From positions 1-64,000 of the forward strand of contig JAEUPQ010000029.1 of assembly GCA_016789405.1 (NCBI GenBank): 64,000 nucleotides of DNA. Reading direction: 5' to 3'. Each line of letters starts with the position of its first letter. Position 1 is the stretch's first letter. The notes under the pieces are model-generated. The model saw only the letters and a program-made list of their open reading frames with translations. It did not search any database and had not been told where the DNA came from. The stretch is from Lysobacteraceae bacterium. GTDB lineage: Bacteria > Pseudomonadota > Gammaproteobacteria > Xanthomonadales > Xanthomonadaceae. Positions 43,578 through 53,260 of this stretch are shown in pieces. The translations under genes and the position numbers were made by a program.

Positions 43578-45102
43578 GAGAACCGCTTGCTTGCACGACT
43601 TGCAGACCGTCTATCTCGGCGCGACGATCCGCACCGCGGAAGGCATCGCGATGTCGCGTTTCGGCCTGGACGAAGACGACCTGATGGCCCGCGCGGGCCT
43701 GGCGGCGTGGCGCCTGCTCCTGGAGCGCTGGCCGCAGGCGCAGCGGATCGGCGTGGCCTGCGGTCCGGGCAACAACGGCGGCGACGGCTACATTCTGGCG
43801 GCATTGGCGCTGGGCTCGGGTCGGCAGGTGTCCGTTGTCCAGCTGAGCGGCGGTGCCGCGTCCGGCGTTGCCCAGCGCGCACTGTCGGTGTATCTGCAGG
43901 CAGGCGGGCAGGTACTGCCCTTCAACGCGGATTCCGCGCTGCCCGAGGTCGACCTGTGGGTCGATGCCCTGTTCGGCATCGGCCTGCATCGCGCGCTCGA
44001 CGGGGCGGCCGCCGACCTGGTCCATGCAGTGAATCGTGCCGCACGCGATCGCGACAACCGCTTGCCGTTGCTCGCGCTCGACGTGCCTTCCGGCGTGGAT
44101 GCCGACACCGGCGATGATCACGGCCTCAGTATCCGCGCCGACGTCACGCTGGCGTTCATCGCAGGCAAGCCCGGGCTGTACACGGGGCGAGGTCGTGTCG
44201 CCGCGGGCGAAGTGGTCGTGGATGCGCTTGGCCTGGCAGACCATATCTTCGACGATCTCGAGCCTGCGGCATGCGTCGCCAATGCCGCTGCATTCCCCGG
44301 CGCATTCGCAGCGCGGGAACGGGATGCGCACAAGGGACATTTCGGACACGTGCTCTGCATCGGCGGGGACCATGGATTCGGCGGCGCGCTTGCGCTCACG
44401 GCCGAAGCTGCACATCGCATCGGCGCCGGATTGGTCAGTGCGGCGACACGCGCCGAACACGTTCCCGCGCTGCTGGTGCGCTGTCCTGAAACGATGGTGC
44501 GTGATGTCGACGATGGCGGCGGCCTGGCCTCCTTGCTGGAAAAGTCGACGGTCGTCGCCATCGGGCCGGGCCTCGGAAGCAGCGAATGGAGTGCATCGCT
44601 GCTTCACGCAACCATGGCGACGGGAAAACCGATGGTGCTTGATGCCGATGCGTTGAATGCGATCGCACGCACGGACGCGGAGCCGCTGCGCGACGCCGTG
44701 CTGACGCCGCATCCGGGCGAAGCCGCGCGCCTGCTCGGTACGACGACAGATGCAATCGCCGTCGACCGCCTGCGACACGCACGCCAGCTCGCAACGCGAT
44801 TCGATTGCGCGGTGGTGCTCAAGGGCGCAGGCACGATCGTCGCTGCACCCGGCGAAGTGCCGGTGATCATCGATGCGGGCAATCCCGGCATGGCCACCGG
44901 CGGAATGGGCGACGTGCTGACCGGTGTGATTGCAGGCCTGCTGGCGCAAGGCGCGAAGCCGTTCGAGGCCGCCTCGTGCGGCGCACTGCTGCACGCCGTT
45001 GCAGGCGATCATGCTGCGCGTGCGGGTGGCGAGCGCGGCTTGTTGCCTACCGACCTGTTCGTGCATGTGCGCGCGCTGGCGAATCCGGGGCGTCGGGCGT
45101 GA
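43576..45102 (+). CDS. nnr: Bifunctional NAD(P)H-hydrate epimerase/dehydratase
   Basis: The 508-residue fused protein has the YjeF N-terminal epimerase (LMARAGLAAWRLL, CGPGNNGGDGYILAALAL, DALFGIGLHRAL, LDVPSGVDADTGD) up to about 215. The C-terminal ribokinase-like dehydratase has HFGHVLCIGGDHGFGGAL, GLGSSEWS, DADALNAI, LTPHPGEAARLLG and NPGMATGGMGDVLTGVIAGLL. Together they repair hydrated NADH and NADPH. Divergent queG overlaps its first bases. The stop overlaps the tsaE start (GTGA), as is common for nnr-tsaE pairs in gammaproteobacteria. Confidence 0.95.
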   Translation: MRTACLHDLQTVYLGATIRTAEGIAMSRFGLDEDDLMARAGLAAWRLLLERWPQAQRIGVACGPGNNGGDGYILAALALGSGRQVSVVQLSGGAASGVAQRALSVYLQAGGQVLPFNADSALPEVDLWVDALFGIGLHRALDGAAADLVHAVNRAARDRDNRLPLLALDVPSGVDADTGDDHGLSIRADVTLAFIAGKPGLYTGRGRVAAGEVVVDALGLADHIFDDLEPAACVANAAAFPGAFAARERDAHKGHFGHVLCIGGDHGFGGALALTAEAAHRIGAGLVSAATRAEHVPALLVRCPETMVRDVDDGGGLASLLEKSTVVAIGPGLGSSEWSASLLHATMATGKPMVLDADALNAIARTDAEPLRDAVLTPHPGEAARLLGTTTDAIAVDRLRHARQLATRFDCAVVLKGAGTIVAAPGEVPVIIDAGNPGMATGGMGDVLTGVIAGLLAQGAKPFEAASCGALLHAVAGDHAARAGGERGLLPTDLFVHVRALANPGRRA

Positions 45103-45578
45103 CGTCATTCGCGATGCATCTGGAAGACGCCGACGCGACCGCACGTTTCGCGGAAGCGCTGGCCCGCACTGCGCCAGCGCCAGCTGTCGTGCATCTCCAC
45201 GGCAACCTCGGCGCAGGGAAATCGACACTGGCGCGCGCCTGGCTGCGGGCGCTTGGTGTCCAGGGATCGATACGCAGTCCCACCTACACGCTGGTCGAAC
45301 GCTACCCGCTGCCGTCAGGCGAGGCGCTGCATCTCGACCTCTACCGCATCGGCGATGGTTCCGAGCTGGAGTTCCTCGGGCTGGACGACGTCGATGCGTC
45401 CCTGTGGCTGGTCGAATGGCCAGAACGAGGGGAGGGGGCGCTACCGGCTGCCGACCTCCGGATCGCACTTTCGATCGATCGTGAAGGGCGCCGATGTGAA
45501 CTGCGTCCCGGAACGCCGGCGGGGAAGGCCTGGATCGATCGACTGAACCGGTTGCAGGTGTTTGCGGGGCATAGCTGA
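45099..45578 (+). CDS. tsaE: tRNA threonylcarbamoyladenosine biosynthesis ATPase TsaE
   Basis: GTG 45099 overlaps the nnr stop; ATG 45114 is an alternative five codons later. The 159-residue protein has a Walker A motif HGNLGAGKSTLARAWLRALG (34-53), then RSPTYTLVERYP, HLDLYRIGDGSELEFLGLDD and LVEWPERG. This is the TsaE P-loop pattern. It works with TsaB, TsaC and TsaD to make t6A37 in ANN-reading tRNAs. The order nnr-tsaE-amiC-mutL matches many gammaproteobacteria. Confidence 0.95.
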   Translation: MTSFAMHLEDADATARFAEALARTAPAPAVVHLHGNLGAGKSTLARAWLRALGVQGSIRSPTYTLVERYPLPSGEALHLDLYRIGDGSELEFLGLDDVDASLWLVEWPERGEGALPAADLRIALSIDREGRRCELRPGTPAGKAWIDRLNRLQVFAGHS

Positions 45579-45666
45579 CCCCGGGCGACAGGAAGTTACG
45601 GCAGGTCACGGATTATTAAGGGAAAAGTTCTTGAATTTTTCCTTTTGCGGTGGTTCACTGGCCGAC

Positions 45667-47232
45667 ATGCGCATGAAGGGCACCACCATCCAGCAGATCG
45701 TCCTGGGGCTCGCACTCCTGGGTGCCCTGTGCTGGAATCTCGCACAAGCCAATGAAATCAAAGGCTTGCAGCTGGTCGAAGGTCCTGTAGGAACACGGGC
45801 CGAACTCCACCTCCAGTCACACGTCGCTTTCCGCACGATGCGTCTGTCTGCACCGGAGCGCTTCGTGGTCGACCTGCCGGATACGGCGGCGCGCAATCTC
45901 AAATTGCCGCCACCCGCCGGCATCGTGAAATCGATCCGTACCGGCCAGCCCTCCCCGGGTGTCACCCGGATCGTGTTCGATCTTTCGGTACCGGTCGTGC
46001 CGCTCAAACCACGTATCGAGCCCGGCGCCGATGGCGCGCGTCTGGTCGTCGAGTGGCCCGGCGACGGTCCGTCCAAGCCGGCAACTGCCATTGCCCTCAC
46101 GGACGCGCCTGCGAACCAGGTCGGGGATTCGGCAAAGCCCATGGTTCCGGCGTCGGCTCCAGCTCCAGCTCCAGCATCCAACGTTTCGATGACCAGGCCG
46201 GTCGGGACAACCCCCACGAATCCCGTTGCGACCGTCGTCGTGACGTCTCAGCCTGGTGCAGCCGCGACGGTGAAATCGCCGGCAACCTCGATCGAGAATG
46301 CGTCCAGCATCGCAACGACGCCGCCGTTGGTGTCGGACGGGCCGGGGATCGCCGCGCCGGTCGCGAAGCAGGACGACGTTGCCGCAGGCTCGACCGAAAC
46401 GCTCGCGCCCGGCAAGTCCCTGCGCGATCTGCGTGCAGGGACGCGGCCCTTGATCGTTGCGATCGATGCGGGTCATGGCGGGCAGGATCCCGGTGCGATC
46501 GGCCCGACCGGCAAGCGAGAGAAAGACATCACCCTGGCCATCGCCCGCGAACTGGCGCGGCAAGTGAATGCCACGCCTGGCCTCAAGGCGTATCTGACCC
46601 GCGATTCCGACATGTTCCTGCCCTTGAACCGGCGCGGACAGCTGGCGCGCCAGGCCAAGGCGGACATCTTCATCTCGATCCATGCCGACGCGGCCGAGAA
46701 CCGCTCCGCGAAAGGGTCGTCGGTCTACGTGCTGTCGACGCGCGGTGCATCGTCGCAGCGCGCCCGCTGGCTGGCCGACAAGGAAAATGCGTCCGACCTG
46801 ATCGGCGGCGTCAAGCCGAAGAGCGACAACACCCTGACATCGGTGCTGCTCGACCTGACCCAGAGCGGCCAGATGAAGGCATCGGAAGATGCTGCCGCGC
46901 AGGTGCTGTCCGGGCTGAAATCGGTCGGATACAACCACAAGCCGAACATCGAGCGCGCGAACTTCGCGGTGCTTCGCACATCCGACATGCCAGCGATGCT
47001 CGTCGAGACTGCGTTCATCTCGAATGCGGATGAGGAGCGACGCCTCAGCGATCCGGCCTACCAGCGCAATCTCGCGCGCGCCGTGCTGCGTGGCGTCGAC
47101 ACCTACTTCACGCGCCAGCCGCCGCCTGGAACGCTGTATGCCGCCCGCGCGAAGGCAGTGGAAGGAGGCGCCGTGATCGCCAGTGCACCGCCGATGGCCG
47201 CGAAGCCATCCACGACGGGCGGGAGCCCCTGA
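45667..47232 (+). CDS. amiC: N-acetylmuramoyl-L-alanine amidase with AMIN domain (AmiC-type)
   Basis: The start at ATG 45667 (or 45673) gives a signal peptide through about residue 28 ([18 protein letters not shown]). The periplasmic protein (521 residues) has an AMIN domain (about 30-125: [38 protein letters not shown]), a long Pro/Ala/Thr/Ser linker to about 255, and the Amidase_3 catalytic domain with [37 protein letters not shown] and [14 protein letters not shown]. It cuts septal peptidoglycan during daughter-cell separation, with the AMIN domain directing it to the septum. The linker is longer than in E. coli AmiC. Confidence 0.93.
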   Translation: MRMKGTTIQQIVLGLALLGALCWNLAQANEIKGLQLVEGPVGTRAELHLQSHVAFRTMRLSAPERFVVDLPDTAARNLKLPPPAGIVKSIRTGQPSPGVTRIVFDLSVPVVPLKPRIEPGADGARLVVEWPGDGPSKPATAIALTDAPANQVGDSAKPMVPASAPAPAPASNVSMTRPVGTTPTNPVATVVVTSQPGAAATVKSPATSIENASSIATTPPLVSDGPGIAAPVAKQDDVAAGSTETLAPGKSLRDLRAGTRPLIVAIDAGHGGQDPGAIGPTGKREKDITLAIARELARQVNATPGLKAYLTRDSDMFLPLNRRGQLARQAKADIFISIHADAAENRSAKGSSVYVLSTRGASSQRARWLADKENASDLIGGVKPKSDNTLTSVLLDLTQSGQMKASEDAAAQVLSGLKSVGYNHKPNIERANFAVLRTSDMPAMLVETAFISNADEERRLSDPAYQRNLARAVLRGVDTYFTRQPPPGTLYAARAKAVEGGAVIASAPPMAAKPSTTGGSP

Positions 47233-47356
47233 TCCACCGGCGCGGCCGTCTGGGCGCGCCGCTTCCCGTACCCGGGTCACGGCCGCCCGGGTGGCTGTCG
47301 GGCTATCATCGTCGCTCACACAAGCAGGCCGCGAACGCGGCGACCGCGACGACGAC

Positions 47357-49225
47357 GTGACGATCCGCCAACTCCCCGACACCCTCATCAACCAGATCGC
47401 CGCAGGCGAAGTCATCGAACGCCCTGCGTCGGTGGTGAAGGAGCTGGTCGAAAACGCCATCGACGCAGGTGCAAACCGCATCGATATCGACCTGGAAGAC
47501 GGCGGCGTCCGCCTGATCCGCATCCGCGACGACGGCGGTGGCATCCCGCCGGAGGAACTGCCGCTGGCGATCCAGCGTCATGCGACGAGCAAGATCGCGT
47601 CGCTCGACGACCTGGAGGCCGTGGCGACACTGGGATTCCGTGGTGAAGCGCTGCCATCGATTGCGTCGGTCAGCCGTTTCAGCATCGCGTCCCGCCAGGG
47701 TGACGACAGTCGCGGGACCGTGCTGCAGGTCGAAGGCGGCCGCATCGGTGAGGTCGCACCCAAGCAATTGCCGCCGGGCACCACGGTCGAAGTCCGCGAT
47801 CTCTTCTTCAACGTGCCGGCGCGCCGCAAGTTCCTGCGCGCCGAACGCACCGAACTGGGGCACATCGAAGAATGGCTGCGTCAGCTCGCCCTGGCGCGCC
47901 CCGATGTCGAGCTGCGCGTCACGCACAACGGCAAGCCGTTGCGTCGCTACAAGGGCGGTGATTCCGGTGCGCTCTTCTCCGGCGATCGCCTCGGGGAAAC
48001 GCTGGGCGACGAGTTCCTCGCGAACGCCCTCCAGGTCGATCACGAAACGCCGGTGTCCACCGACAGCGGCAGCATCATGCGCCTGCGTGGCTGGATCGCG
48101 CGTCCGGCGTATTCGCGCGCCAGCGCCGACCAGCAATATCTTTATGTCAATGGCCGCGCGGTGCGCGACCGCAGCGTCGCCCATGCGGTGAAACAGGCGT
48201 ATGCAGACGTGCTCTTCCACGGGCGTCAACCGGCATACGTGCTGTTCCTCGATGTCGATCCGCGCCGGGTGGATGTCAACGTGCATCCTGCCAAGCACGA
48301 GGTGCGTTTCCGCGATTCGCGCGCGATCCACGAGTTCGTGTACCGCACGCTGAGCGCGGCCCTCGCGGAAACGCGCGCGGGCGTGCCGGCGGGTGTCGAT
48401 CCAAAGACCGGCGAACTCGCCCCTTCGATGGCGATGTCCTCCCCCGGCGCGATGTCCCCGTCGGCGACGCCTGGTGGGGCCGTGATTCGTCCCGATGCCG
48501 CGCAATGGAATCGTCCCATGCCGCAGACAGGGCTCGGGCTCCGGGTCGAAGAGGCAAGGGCCGCCTACGGCGCGCTGTACGGTGCCTCGACTGCGCCGCA
48601 GCCTGCCGCAAGGCCGTTGCCCGAGGTCGCGGACGGCGACGTCCCGCCGCTGGGCTATGCGGTGGCGCAGTTGCACGGCATCTACATCCTCAGCGAGACC
48701 GTCGATGGCCTGATCGTCGTCGACATGCATGCCGCGCACGAGCGCATCGGTTACGAAAAGCTGAAATCCGCGCACGACAGCATCGGTCTGCGCATGCAGC
48801 CGCTGCTGGTGCCGCAGGCCATTGCGGTGTCCGAACGCGAGGCCGAGACCGCCGAACGCGAGGCAGACACGCTTGCATCGCTTGGTTTCGAGGTCACGCG
48901 CAGCGGACCGCAGGCGCTTGCCTTGCGTGGCGTGCCGGCGCTGCTGGCGGACGGCGAGATCGAAGCCCTGTTTCGCGACGTGATCGCCGACCTGGTCGAA
49001 CATGGCGCATCGCGGCGTGTTGCTGGTGCGCGCGATGAACTGTTGGCGACCATGGCCTGCCATGGCGCGGTGCGTGCGAATCGTCGCCTCAGCCTTCCGG
49101 AGATGAACGCGCTGCTGCGCGAAATGGAAGCCACGGAGCGATCCGGTCAATGCAATCATGGCCGCCCGACGTGGGCGAAGTTCACGCTGGGCGAAATCGA
49201 TCGCTGGTTCCTGAGAGGACGTTGA
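47357..49225 (+). CDS. mutL: DNA mismatch repair protein MutL
   Basis: GTG 47357 is chosen because the protein then begins at the conserved [20 protein letters not shown]; a longer frame is open upstream. The 622-residue protein has the GHKL ATPase motifs ([40 protein letters not shown]), the transducer domain and a C-terminal dimerisation domain. The C-terminal [12 protein letters not shown] (about 455-466) fits the endonuclease metal motif DQHA-x2-E-x4-E with Met at its second position. E. coli MutL lacks this motif, but the Pseudomonas protein, as I recall, has it, so a nicking MutL is likely. It follows amiC. Confidence 0.95.
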   Translation: MTIRQLPDTLINQIAAGEVIERPASVVKELVENAIDAGANRIDIDLEDGGVRLIRIRDDGGGIPPEELPLAIQRHATSKIASLDDLEAVATLGFRGEALPSIASVSRFSIASRQGDDSRGTVLQVEGGRIGEVAPKQLPPGTTVEVRDLFFNVPARRKFLRAERTELGHIEEWLRQLALARPDVELRVTHNGKPLRRYKGGDSGALFSGDRLGETLGDEFLANALQVDHETPVSTDSGSIMRLRGWIARPAYSRASADQQYLYVNGRAVRDRSVAHAVKQAYADVLFHGRQPAYVLFLDVDPRRVDVNVHPAKHEVRFRDSRAIHEFVYRTLSAALAETRAGVPAGVDPKTGELAPSMAMSSPGAMSPSATPGGAVIRPDAAQWNRPMPQTGLGLRVEEARAAYGALYGASTAPQPAARPLPEVADGDVPPLGYAVAQLHGIYILSETVDGLIVVDMHAAHERIGYEKLKSAHDSIGLRMQPLLVPQAIAVSEREAETAEREADTLASLGFEVTRSGPQALALRGVPALLADGEIEALFRDVIADLVEHGASRRVAGARDELLATMACHGAVRANRRLSLPEMNALLREMEATERSGQCNHGRPTWAKFTLGEIDRWFLRGR

Positions 49226-49226
49226 C

Positions 49227-50192
49227 ATGCCCGTGCTGCGAGATCGAACCATCCGGACTGCCATGCGCCTGGCGTGCGTCGGGCTGGCCCTGTCCTTGCT
49301 GTCCGCCTGTGGCGGAGAGGGAAAGCAGGCGGTGAAGGCACCGATGAGCGAGGATGAGGCGCGCTATCTTTCCGAAGAGAACCTGTGGCGCGTGCAGCGC
49401 GAAGAGCAGCTCGTGCAGCCCGATGGCTGGACCAGCCTGATCGCACTGCATTTCCTCAGCCTGAACTCGCACTACATCGGCAGCAGCCAGCGCAGCGGCA
49501 TGCGCATTCCGCTGGGGCCGGAATCGCTGGGCATGGTCCAGCGCAACGGCGACCGCGTGTTCTTCGTGCCCGAGCCGGGCCTGTCGCTGACCGTCGATGG
49601 CGAGCCGTTCAAGGGCCGGGTCGAGCTGAAGGACGACAGTGCCGGCGCACCGACCGTGATCGGTTTCGACGAAGGCAAGGGCCGGCTCACCCTCATCACC
49701 CGCGGCGGACGACAGGCGCTCCGTGTACGTCACGAAGACGCGCCGACGCGCAAGAACTTCATTCCGATCGAATTCTGGAAGCCCGATAGCGCGTGGCGCG
49801 TCGAAGCCCGCTTCGAACCGCATCCGCCGGGGAAGATGATCGAGATCGGCACGATCATTGGTACGACCGAGCCGACTCCCAATCCGGGGGCGTTCGTGTT
49901 CAAGCGCGACGGCAGGACCTATCGCATCGAAGCGCTGGACCAAGGCGAACCCACGCTGCAATTGATCATCGCCGATCGAACCAGCGGGCACGAAAGCTAC
50001 GGCGCAGGCCGCTACCTGGACGTCGCGCGACCAGGACCCGACGGCAAGGCGGTCATCGATTTCAATCGCGCCTACAATCCGCCCTGTGCGTTCACGCAGT
50101 TCGCTACGTGTCCGCTGCCGCCGAACGAGAATCGCCTGGATCTTGCGATCACCGCAGGCGAAAAGCGCTATCCGCCGAAGAAGAAAGCCTGA
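49227..50192 (+). CDS. DUF1684 lipoprotein
   Basis: The 321-residue protein starts 1 bp after the mutL stop and has a lipobox, LLSAC (Cys28). The DUF1684 hallmarks are WTSLIALHFLSLNSHYIGSS, IGFDEGKGRLTLITRGGR and especially DFNRAYNPPCAFTQFATCPLPPNENRL near the C-terminus. An ATG at 49263 is a possible later start, still before the lipobox. DUF1684 proteins are soluble beta-rich periplasmic proteins with no agreed function. The tight spacing with mutL suggests read-through, though the functions look unrelated. Confidence 0.88.
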   Translation: MPVLRDRTIRTAMRLACVGLALSLLSACGGEGKQAVKAPMSEDEARYLSEENLWRVQREEQLVQPDGWTSLIALHFLSLNSHYIGSSQRSGMRIPLGPESLGMVQRNGDRVFFVPEPGLSLTVDGEPFKGRVELKDDSAGAPTVIGFDEGKGRLTLITRGGRQALRVRHEDAPTRKNFIPIEFWKPDSAWRVEARFEPHPPGKMIEIGTIIGTTEPTPNPGAFVFKRDGRTYRIEALDQGEPTLQLIIADRTSGHESYGAGRYLDVARPGPDGKAVIDFNRAYNPPCAFTQFATCPLPPNENRLDLAITAGEKRYPPKKKA

Positions 50193-50226
50193 CGCGCGTC
50201 GCGTCGACACCGGACCTCCAGACCCC

Positions 50227-51255
50227 ATGCGCTCCAGAACCCTCCTGATCGGACTGCTCGTTGCCGCCATCGCTGCCGTGTCCGCCGTGGCCGCGACGAA
50301 ATCCGGTCCGCGCAAGGGGACGTCCGCTTCCCACGTGCCACCGGTGCCCCTGCTGTGGAAGGTGTCCGATGGCGACAACGATCTGTACCTGCTGGGATCA
50401 TTCCATCTGCTGAAGCCGGCGGACTATCCGCTTTCGCACGATGTCGAGCTGGCGTTCGACGATGCGGAATCGCTTGCATTCGAACTGTCGCCCGAGGAAA
50501 TGAATTCGCCTGCGCTCGGACAGGCCATGGCGCAGGCGGGGCTTCGCACCGACGGCAAGCCCCTGAGCCATGAATTGCCCGACCCCATGCTGCGTCAGTT
50601 GCAGGCCTGGTCGAAGGCCAATGCCGGCACCCTCGAGGCAATGGGCTTGCATGGCGACATGCTGCTCGCGTTCGATGCCTGGTTCGTCGGCCTGACGATC
50701 TCCATCGTCGAGATGCGCAAGCAAGGCCTGGATCCCGAACTGGGCCTCGACAGGCATTTCATGGCGCGTGCGACGAAAGCCGGAAAATCGGCGATCGGCC
50801 TGGAGAAAGGCAAGGAGCAGATCGCGGTCTTCGACACCATGGGCAAGGTGGAACAGCTGCAGTTCCTCGAAGAGGCGCTGAGCGAAGCACGGAAGCCCGG
50901 CGCCGAGATCGATCGACTGCACACGGCATGGCGGAGTGGCGACGCCGCGTCGCTGTGGGAAGGCATGGCGCTCGACATGCGCGAGACGTATCCGAAGCTT
51001 TACCAGCGCGTCAATGTCGCGCGCAACGACGCGTGGGTACCGAAGCTGCAGGCCATGCTGGATCGTGAGGGGAGCGAAGACACCCTGGTCGTGGTCGGTG
51101 CGCTTCATCTTCTCGGCGATGATGGCGTGGTCGAAAAGCTCCGCGCAAAGGGCTACCGCGTCGAACGCGTCTGCACCGGCTGCGCGCCGCAGACGCCGGT
51201 CGGCGCGGGCAGGAAACCGGCAGCCGGCAAGCCGTCGGCCGGCAGCAAGCGCTGA
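50227..51255 (+). CDS. TraB/GumN family exported protein
   Basis: The start at ATG 50227 gives a 342-residue protein with a signal segment (LLIGLLVAAIAAVSAVA). The TraB/GumN (tiki/EreA-like) fold shows YLLGSFHLLKPADYPLS (with the GxxH motif), a Glu pair in FELSPEEM, and GALHLLGDDGVVEKLRAKGY near the C-terminus with the second His. Members are putative metalloproteases or hydrolases. GumN sits near the xanthan cluster in Xanthomonas, but its role there is not known. A Lys/Pro/Gly-rich tail ends the protein. Confidence 0.88.
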   Translation: MRSRTLLIGLLVAAIAAVSAVAATKSGPRKGTSASHVPPVPLLWKVSDGDNDLYLLGSFHLLKPADYPLSHDVELAFDDAESLAFELSPEEMNSPALGQAMAQAGLRTDGKPLSHELPDPMLRQLQAWSKANAGTLEAMGLHGDMLLAFDAWFVGLTISIVEMRKQGLDPELGLDRHFMARATKAGKSAIGLEKGKEQIAVFDTMGKVEQLQFLEEALSEARKPGAEIDRLHTAWRSGDAASLWEGMALDMRETYPKLYQRVNVARNDAWVPKLQAMLDREGSEDTLVVVGALHLLGDDGVVEKLRAKGYRVERVCTGCAPQTPVGAGRKPAAGKPSAGSKR

Positions 51256-51266
51256 TCAGTCCGTCG

Positions 51267-51698
51267 ATGAATCTTCAACCGGTGCTGTTGCTGGGCGGTG
51301 CACTGTCGTCCGTTGCGGCGCTGGCGCATGTCGGCTGCATCGTGTTCGGTGCGCCCTGGTATCGGTTCTTCGGCGCCGGCGAGCGCATGGCGCGGATGGC
51401 CGACGCCGGGAATCCGATGGCCGCGATCATCACCTCTGTGATTGCTGCCGTGCTGGCGGTGTGGGCGGCCTATGCGTTCTCGGCAGCCGGCCTGTTGCCG
51501 AGGATGCCGTTCTCGAAACTGGTGCTGTGCGCGATCACGGGCGTCTACCTGTTGCGTGGCATCGCCGGGATCGGTGTCGCACTGTCGGCGCTGGAGACCG
51601 AGCAAGGAACGACGTTCTGGTGGTGGAGTTCGGTCATCTGCCTCGTGTTCGGGGCTGTGCATGCTGTCGGCGTGGCGCGCATCTGGGGTCGCCTCTGA
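51267..51698 (+). CDS. Small four-helix membrane protein
   Basis: The 143-residue protein begins 11 bp after the TraB/GumN gene. Four hydrophobic segments lie at about 5-27, 50-75, 83-105 and 115-138. The first loop holds HVGCIVFGAPWYRFFGAGERMA, a motif I have seen in unnamed small proteobacterial membrane proteins. No catalytic residue pattern is clear, and the function is unknown. It converges on the minus-strand 2-TM gene at 51744 with 45 bp between stops. Confidence 0.8.
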   Translation: MNLQPVLLLGGALSSVAALAHVGCIVFGAPWYRFFGAGERMARMADAGNPMAAIITSVIAAVLAVWAAYAFSAAGLLPRMPFSKLVLCAITGVYLLRGIAGIGVALSALETEQGTTFWWWSSVICLVFGAVHAVGVARIWGRL

Positions 51699-51743
51699 GG
51701 TGGCCCCTGAGATCGCTTCTTGGAGTGAGCCCGGTCTTCGAAC

Positions 51744-52460
51744 TCAAGGCGATGCGTCGATGCGTCCGCCGAGCGTATCGACCAGTGCGATCTTCTGCCA
51801 GATGTTCGCGGACAGGCCGGTGGTCAACCCCTGGATGTCGTTGACGGCGCTGAGCACCTGCGGATCGTCGATGTCCTGGACGTACAGCGCGGCGACCTTG
51901 CTGATCAGCGCCAGCATCTCGGTGCAGTAGTCGAGGTAGCGCCCCAGTTCGAAGCGGTCCAGTGTCCGCTTCGGCGATGACACCGTGCCGCGCCCGGGAG
52001 ACAGCAGCTGTTCCGGGTCCTTCGTCAGCTGATGCATGTCGATCACGTGCGCAAGGCTGCGCAACTGGTGCAGCGCGTGCAGCGCCTTGTTGCGTTTGAG
52101 CCGTGTTTCCATCGAGACGAGGAAGAACACGGCCACGCCGAGGAAGATCACGTCGTTGATCGCCGATTCGACGATCTGCAGCAGCGGGAACAGTTCGATT
52201 CGCGAAGTGGGTGCAGGCGCGGTGAATGCGATGCCCACGACCACGGACAGCATGCTGGCGATGACGATCGCCGTCGTGACGCGGATCGGCCAATGCGGCC
52301 GGCGTGCGTCCGCGATGTGCCGCGAGGTTTCGCGCGAGACGTCGACCAGTTCGCCGGCGACTTTCGACAGCCCGGAATCCGGGAAACGTTCGAGGATGCG
52401 TGCGGCAAGACGTTCGCCGGTGGCGATGATCGCTGCTTCGTCTAGTGCGCGATAGGTCAT
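51744..52460 (-). CDS. Two-helix membrane protein coupled to rsxB
   Basis: The start at ATG 52460 overlaps the rsxB stop (ATGA). The 238-residue protein has a soluble N-terminus (about 1-55), two membrane helices (about 60-80 and 100-117) and a ~120-residue soluble C-terminal part rich in helices ([39 protein letters not shown]). I recognise no family. Coupled translation with a short RsxB suggests the two work together, possibly with this protein supplying the membrane attachment that this RsxB lacks. That is inference. Confidence 0.75.
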   Translation of the reverse strand: MTYRALDEAAIIATGERLAARILERFPDSGLSKVAGELVDVSRETSRHIADARRPHWPIRVTTAIVIASMLSVVVGIAFTAPAPTSRIELFPLLQIVESAINDVIFLGVAVFFLVSMETRLKRNKALHALHQLRSLAHVIDMHQLTKDPEQLLSPGRGTVSSPKRTLDRFELGRYLDYCTEMLALISKVAALYVQDIDDPQVLSAVNDIQGLTTGLSANIWQKIALVDTLGGRIDASP

Positions 52461-52903
52461 GCCGCAGGCGCCGTGACCGTGACCTGCAGCGCGTCGTGCG
52501 CGGGTTCCAGCACGATGCAGTCGACCGGACAGGCGGGAATACAGAGCTCGCAGCCCGTACACAGCGGTTCGATCACCACGTGCATGTGCTTGGCCGCGCC
52601 GATGATGGCATCGACGGGACAGGCCTGGATGCACTTCGTGCAGCCGATGCAGTCTGCTTCGACGATCACCGCAACCGGTGGCGTCTTGTGCGTGCCGCGC
52701 TCGCGGTCGTAGGGCCGTGCGGGTACGCCGAGCACGCGTGCCAGTGCGCGTGCACCGGCATCGCCGCCCGGCGGGCAATGGTCGATGCCCGCGTCGCCGC
52801 GCGACATGGCTTCGGCGTACGGCCGGCAGCCCGGATAGCCGCACTGCCCGCACTGGGTTTGCGGGAGCAGACGGTCGAGACGTTCCACGAGGTCGAGCGA
52901 CAT
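52457..52903 (-). CDS. rsxB: RnfB/RsxB-type iron-sulfur electron transport protein, no membrane anchor
   Basis: The start at ATG 52903 (GTG 52906 also possible) gives 148 residues. The N-terminal [19 protein letters not shown] and DHCPPGG match the Fe-S domain of RnfB. Two ferredoxin motifs follow, [16 protein letters not shown] and [17 protein letters not shown]. coli RsxB has about 190 residues and an N-terminal hydrophobic anchor, which is missing here. No other rsx/rnf subunit lies in the window. The neighbouring metG fits a metG-rnfB arrangement seen in relatives. Confidence 0.85.
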   Translation of the reverse strand: MSLDLVERLDRLLPQTQCGQCGYPGCRPYAEAMSRGDAGIDHCPPGGDAGARALARVLGVPARPYDRERGTHKTPPVAVIVEADCIGCTKCIQACPVDAIIGAAKHMHVVIEPLCTGCELCIPACPVDCIVLEPAHDALQVTVTAPAA

Positions 52904-52925
52904 CACCGGTGACGCCTCGTTTCGA

Positions 52926-53210
52926 TCACGGCTTGCTGGCGACCGCGCAGTAGGCAGCGAACGCATCGGCGTCGTTGGCGAACTTCTTCTCCTCGGCGAG
53001 TTCCCACGGGCGCACGCAGCGGTTCTCGCGCGCGCACCAGCTGTAGCCGGCGGCTGGCAGGCAGCCGTGGGCATCGCGATCCCCGCCGATGGGGCGCTGC
53101 GGCTCCGCCTCGGTCCGCACCGGTGTGTTCCGCACCTCGGGTGGCACGCTGTAGCAGGCGGCCAGTGAAGCGGCCAGGCAGAGCAGGGACAGCAGACGCA
53201 GCGTGGTCAT
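52926..53210 (-). CDS. Small Cys-rich lipoprotein
   Basis: The 94-residue protein has a lipoprotein signal ending in LAAC (Cys19). The mature part contains [20 protein letters not shown] with WELAEEKKF, a short motif with three Cys that recurs in small exported proteins of proteobacteria and is sometimes listed as peptidase-related without evidence. Together with a fourth Cys near the end (AYCAVA) it may form two disulfides. It lies between metG and rsxB on the same strand; function is unknown. Confidence 0.8.
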   Translation of the reverse strand: MTTLRLLSLLCLAASLAACYSVPPEVRNTPVRTEAEPQRPIGGDRDAHGCLPAAGYSWCARENRCVRPWELAEEKKFANDADAFAAYCAVASKP

Positions 53211-53260
53211 CGCGGAACCTCCCGGGTGGTGTCGAGTGTGATGCGTGGTTGCGTATCTTC

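Noticed and set aside
48282-48309. A TGCATCC-N16-CGTT match inside mutL
   Set aside because: It lies within coding sequence on the sense strand and ends CGTT where the two promoters have CGTA; no gene start follows nearby.
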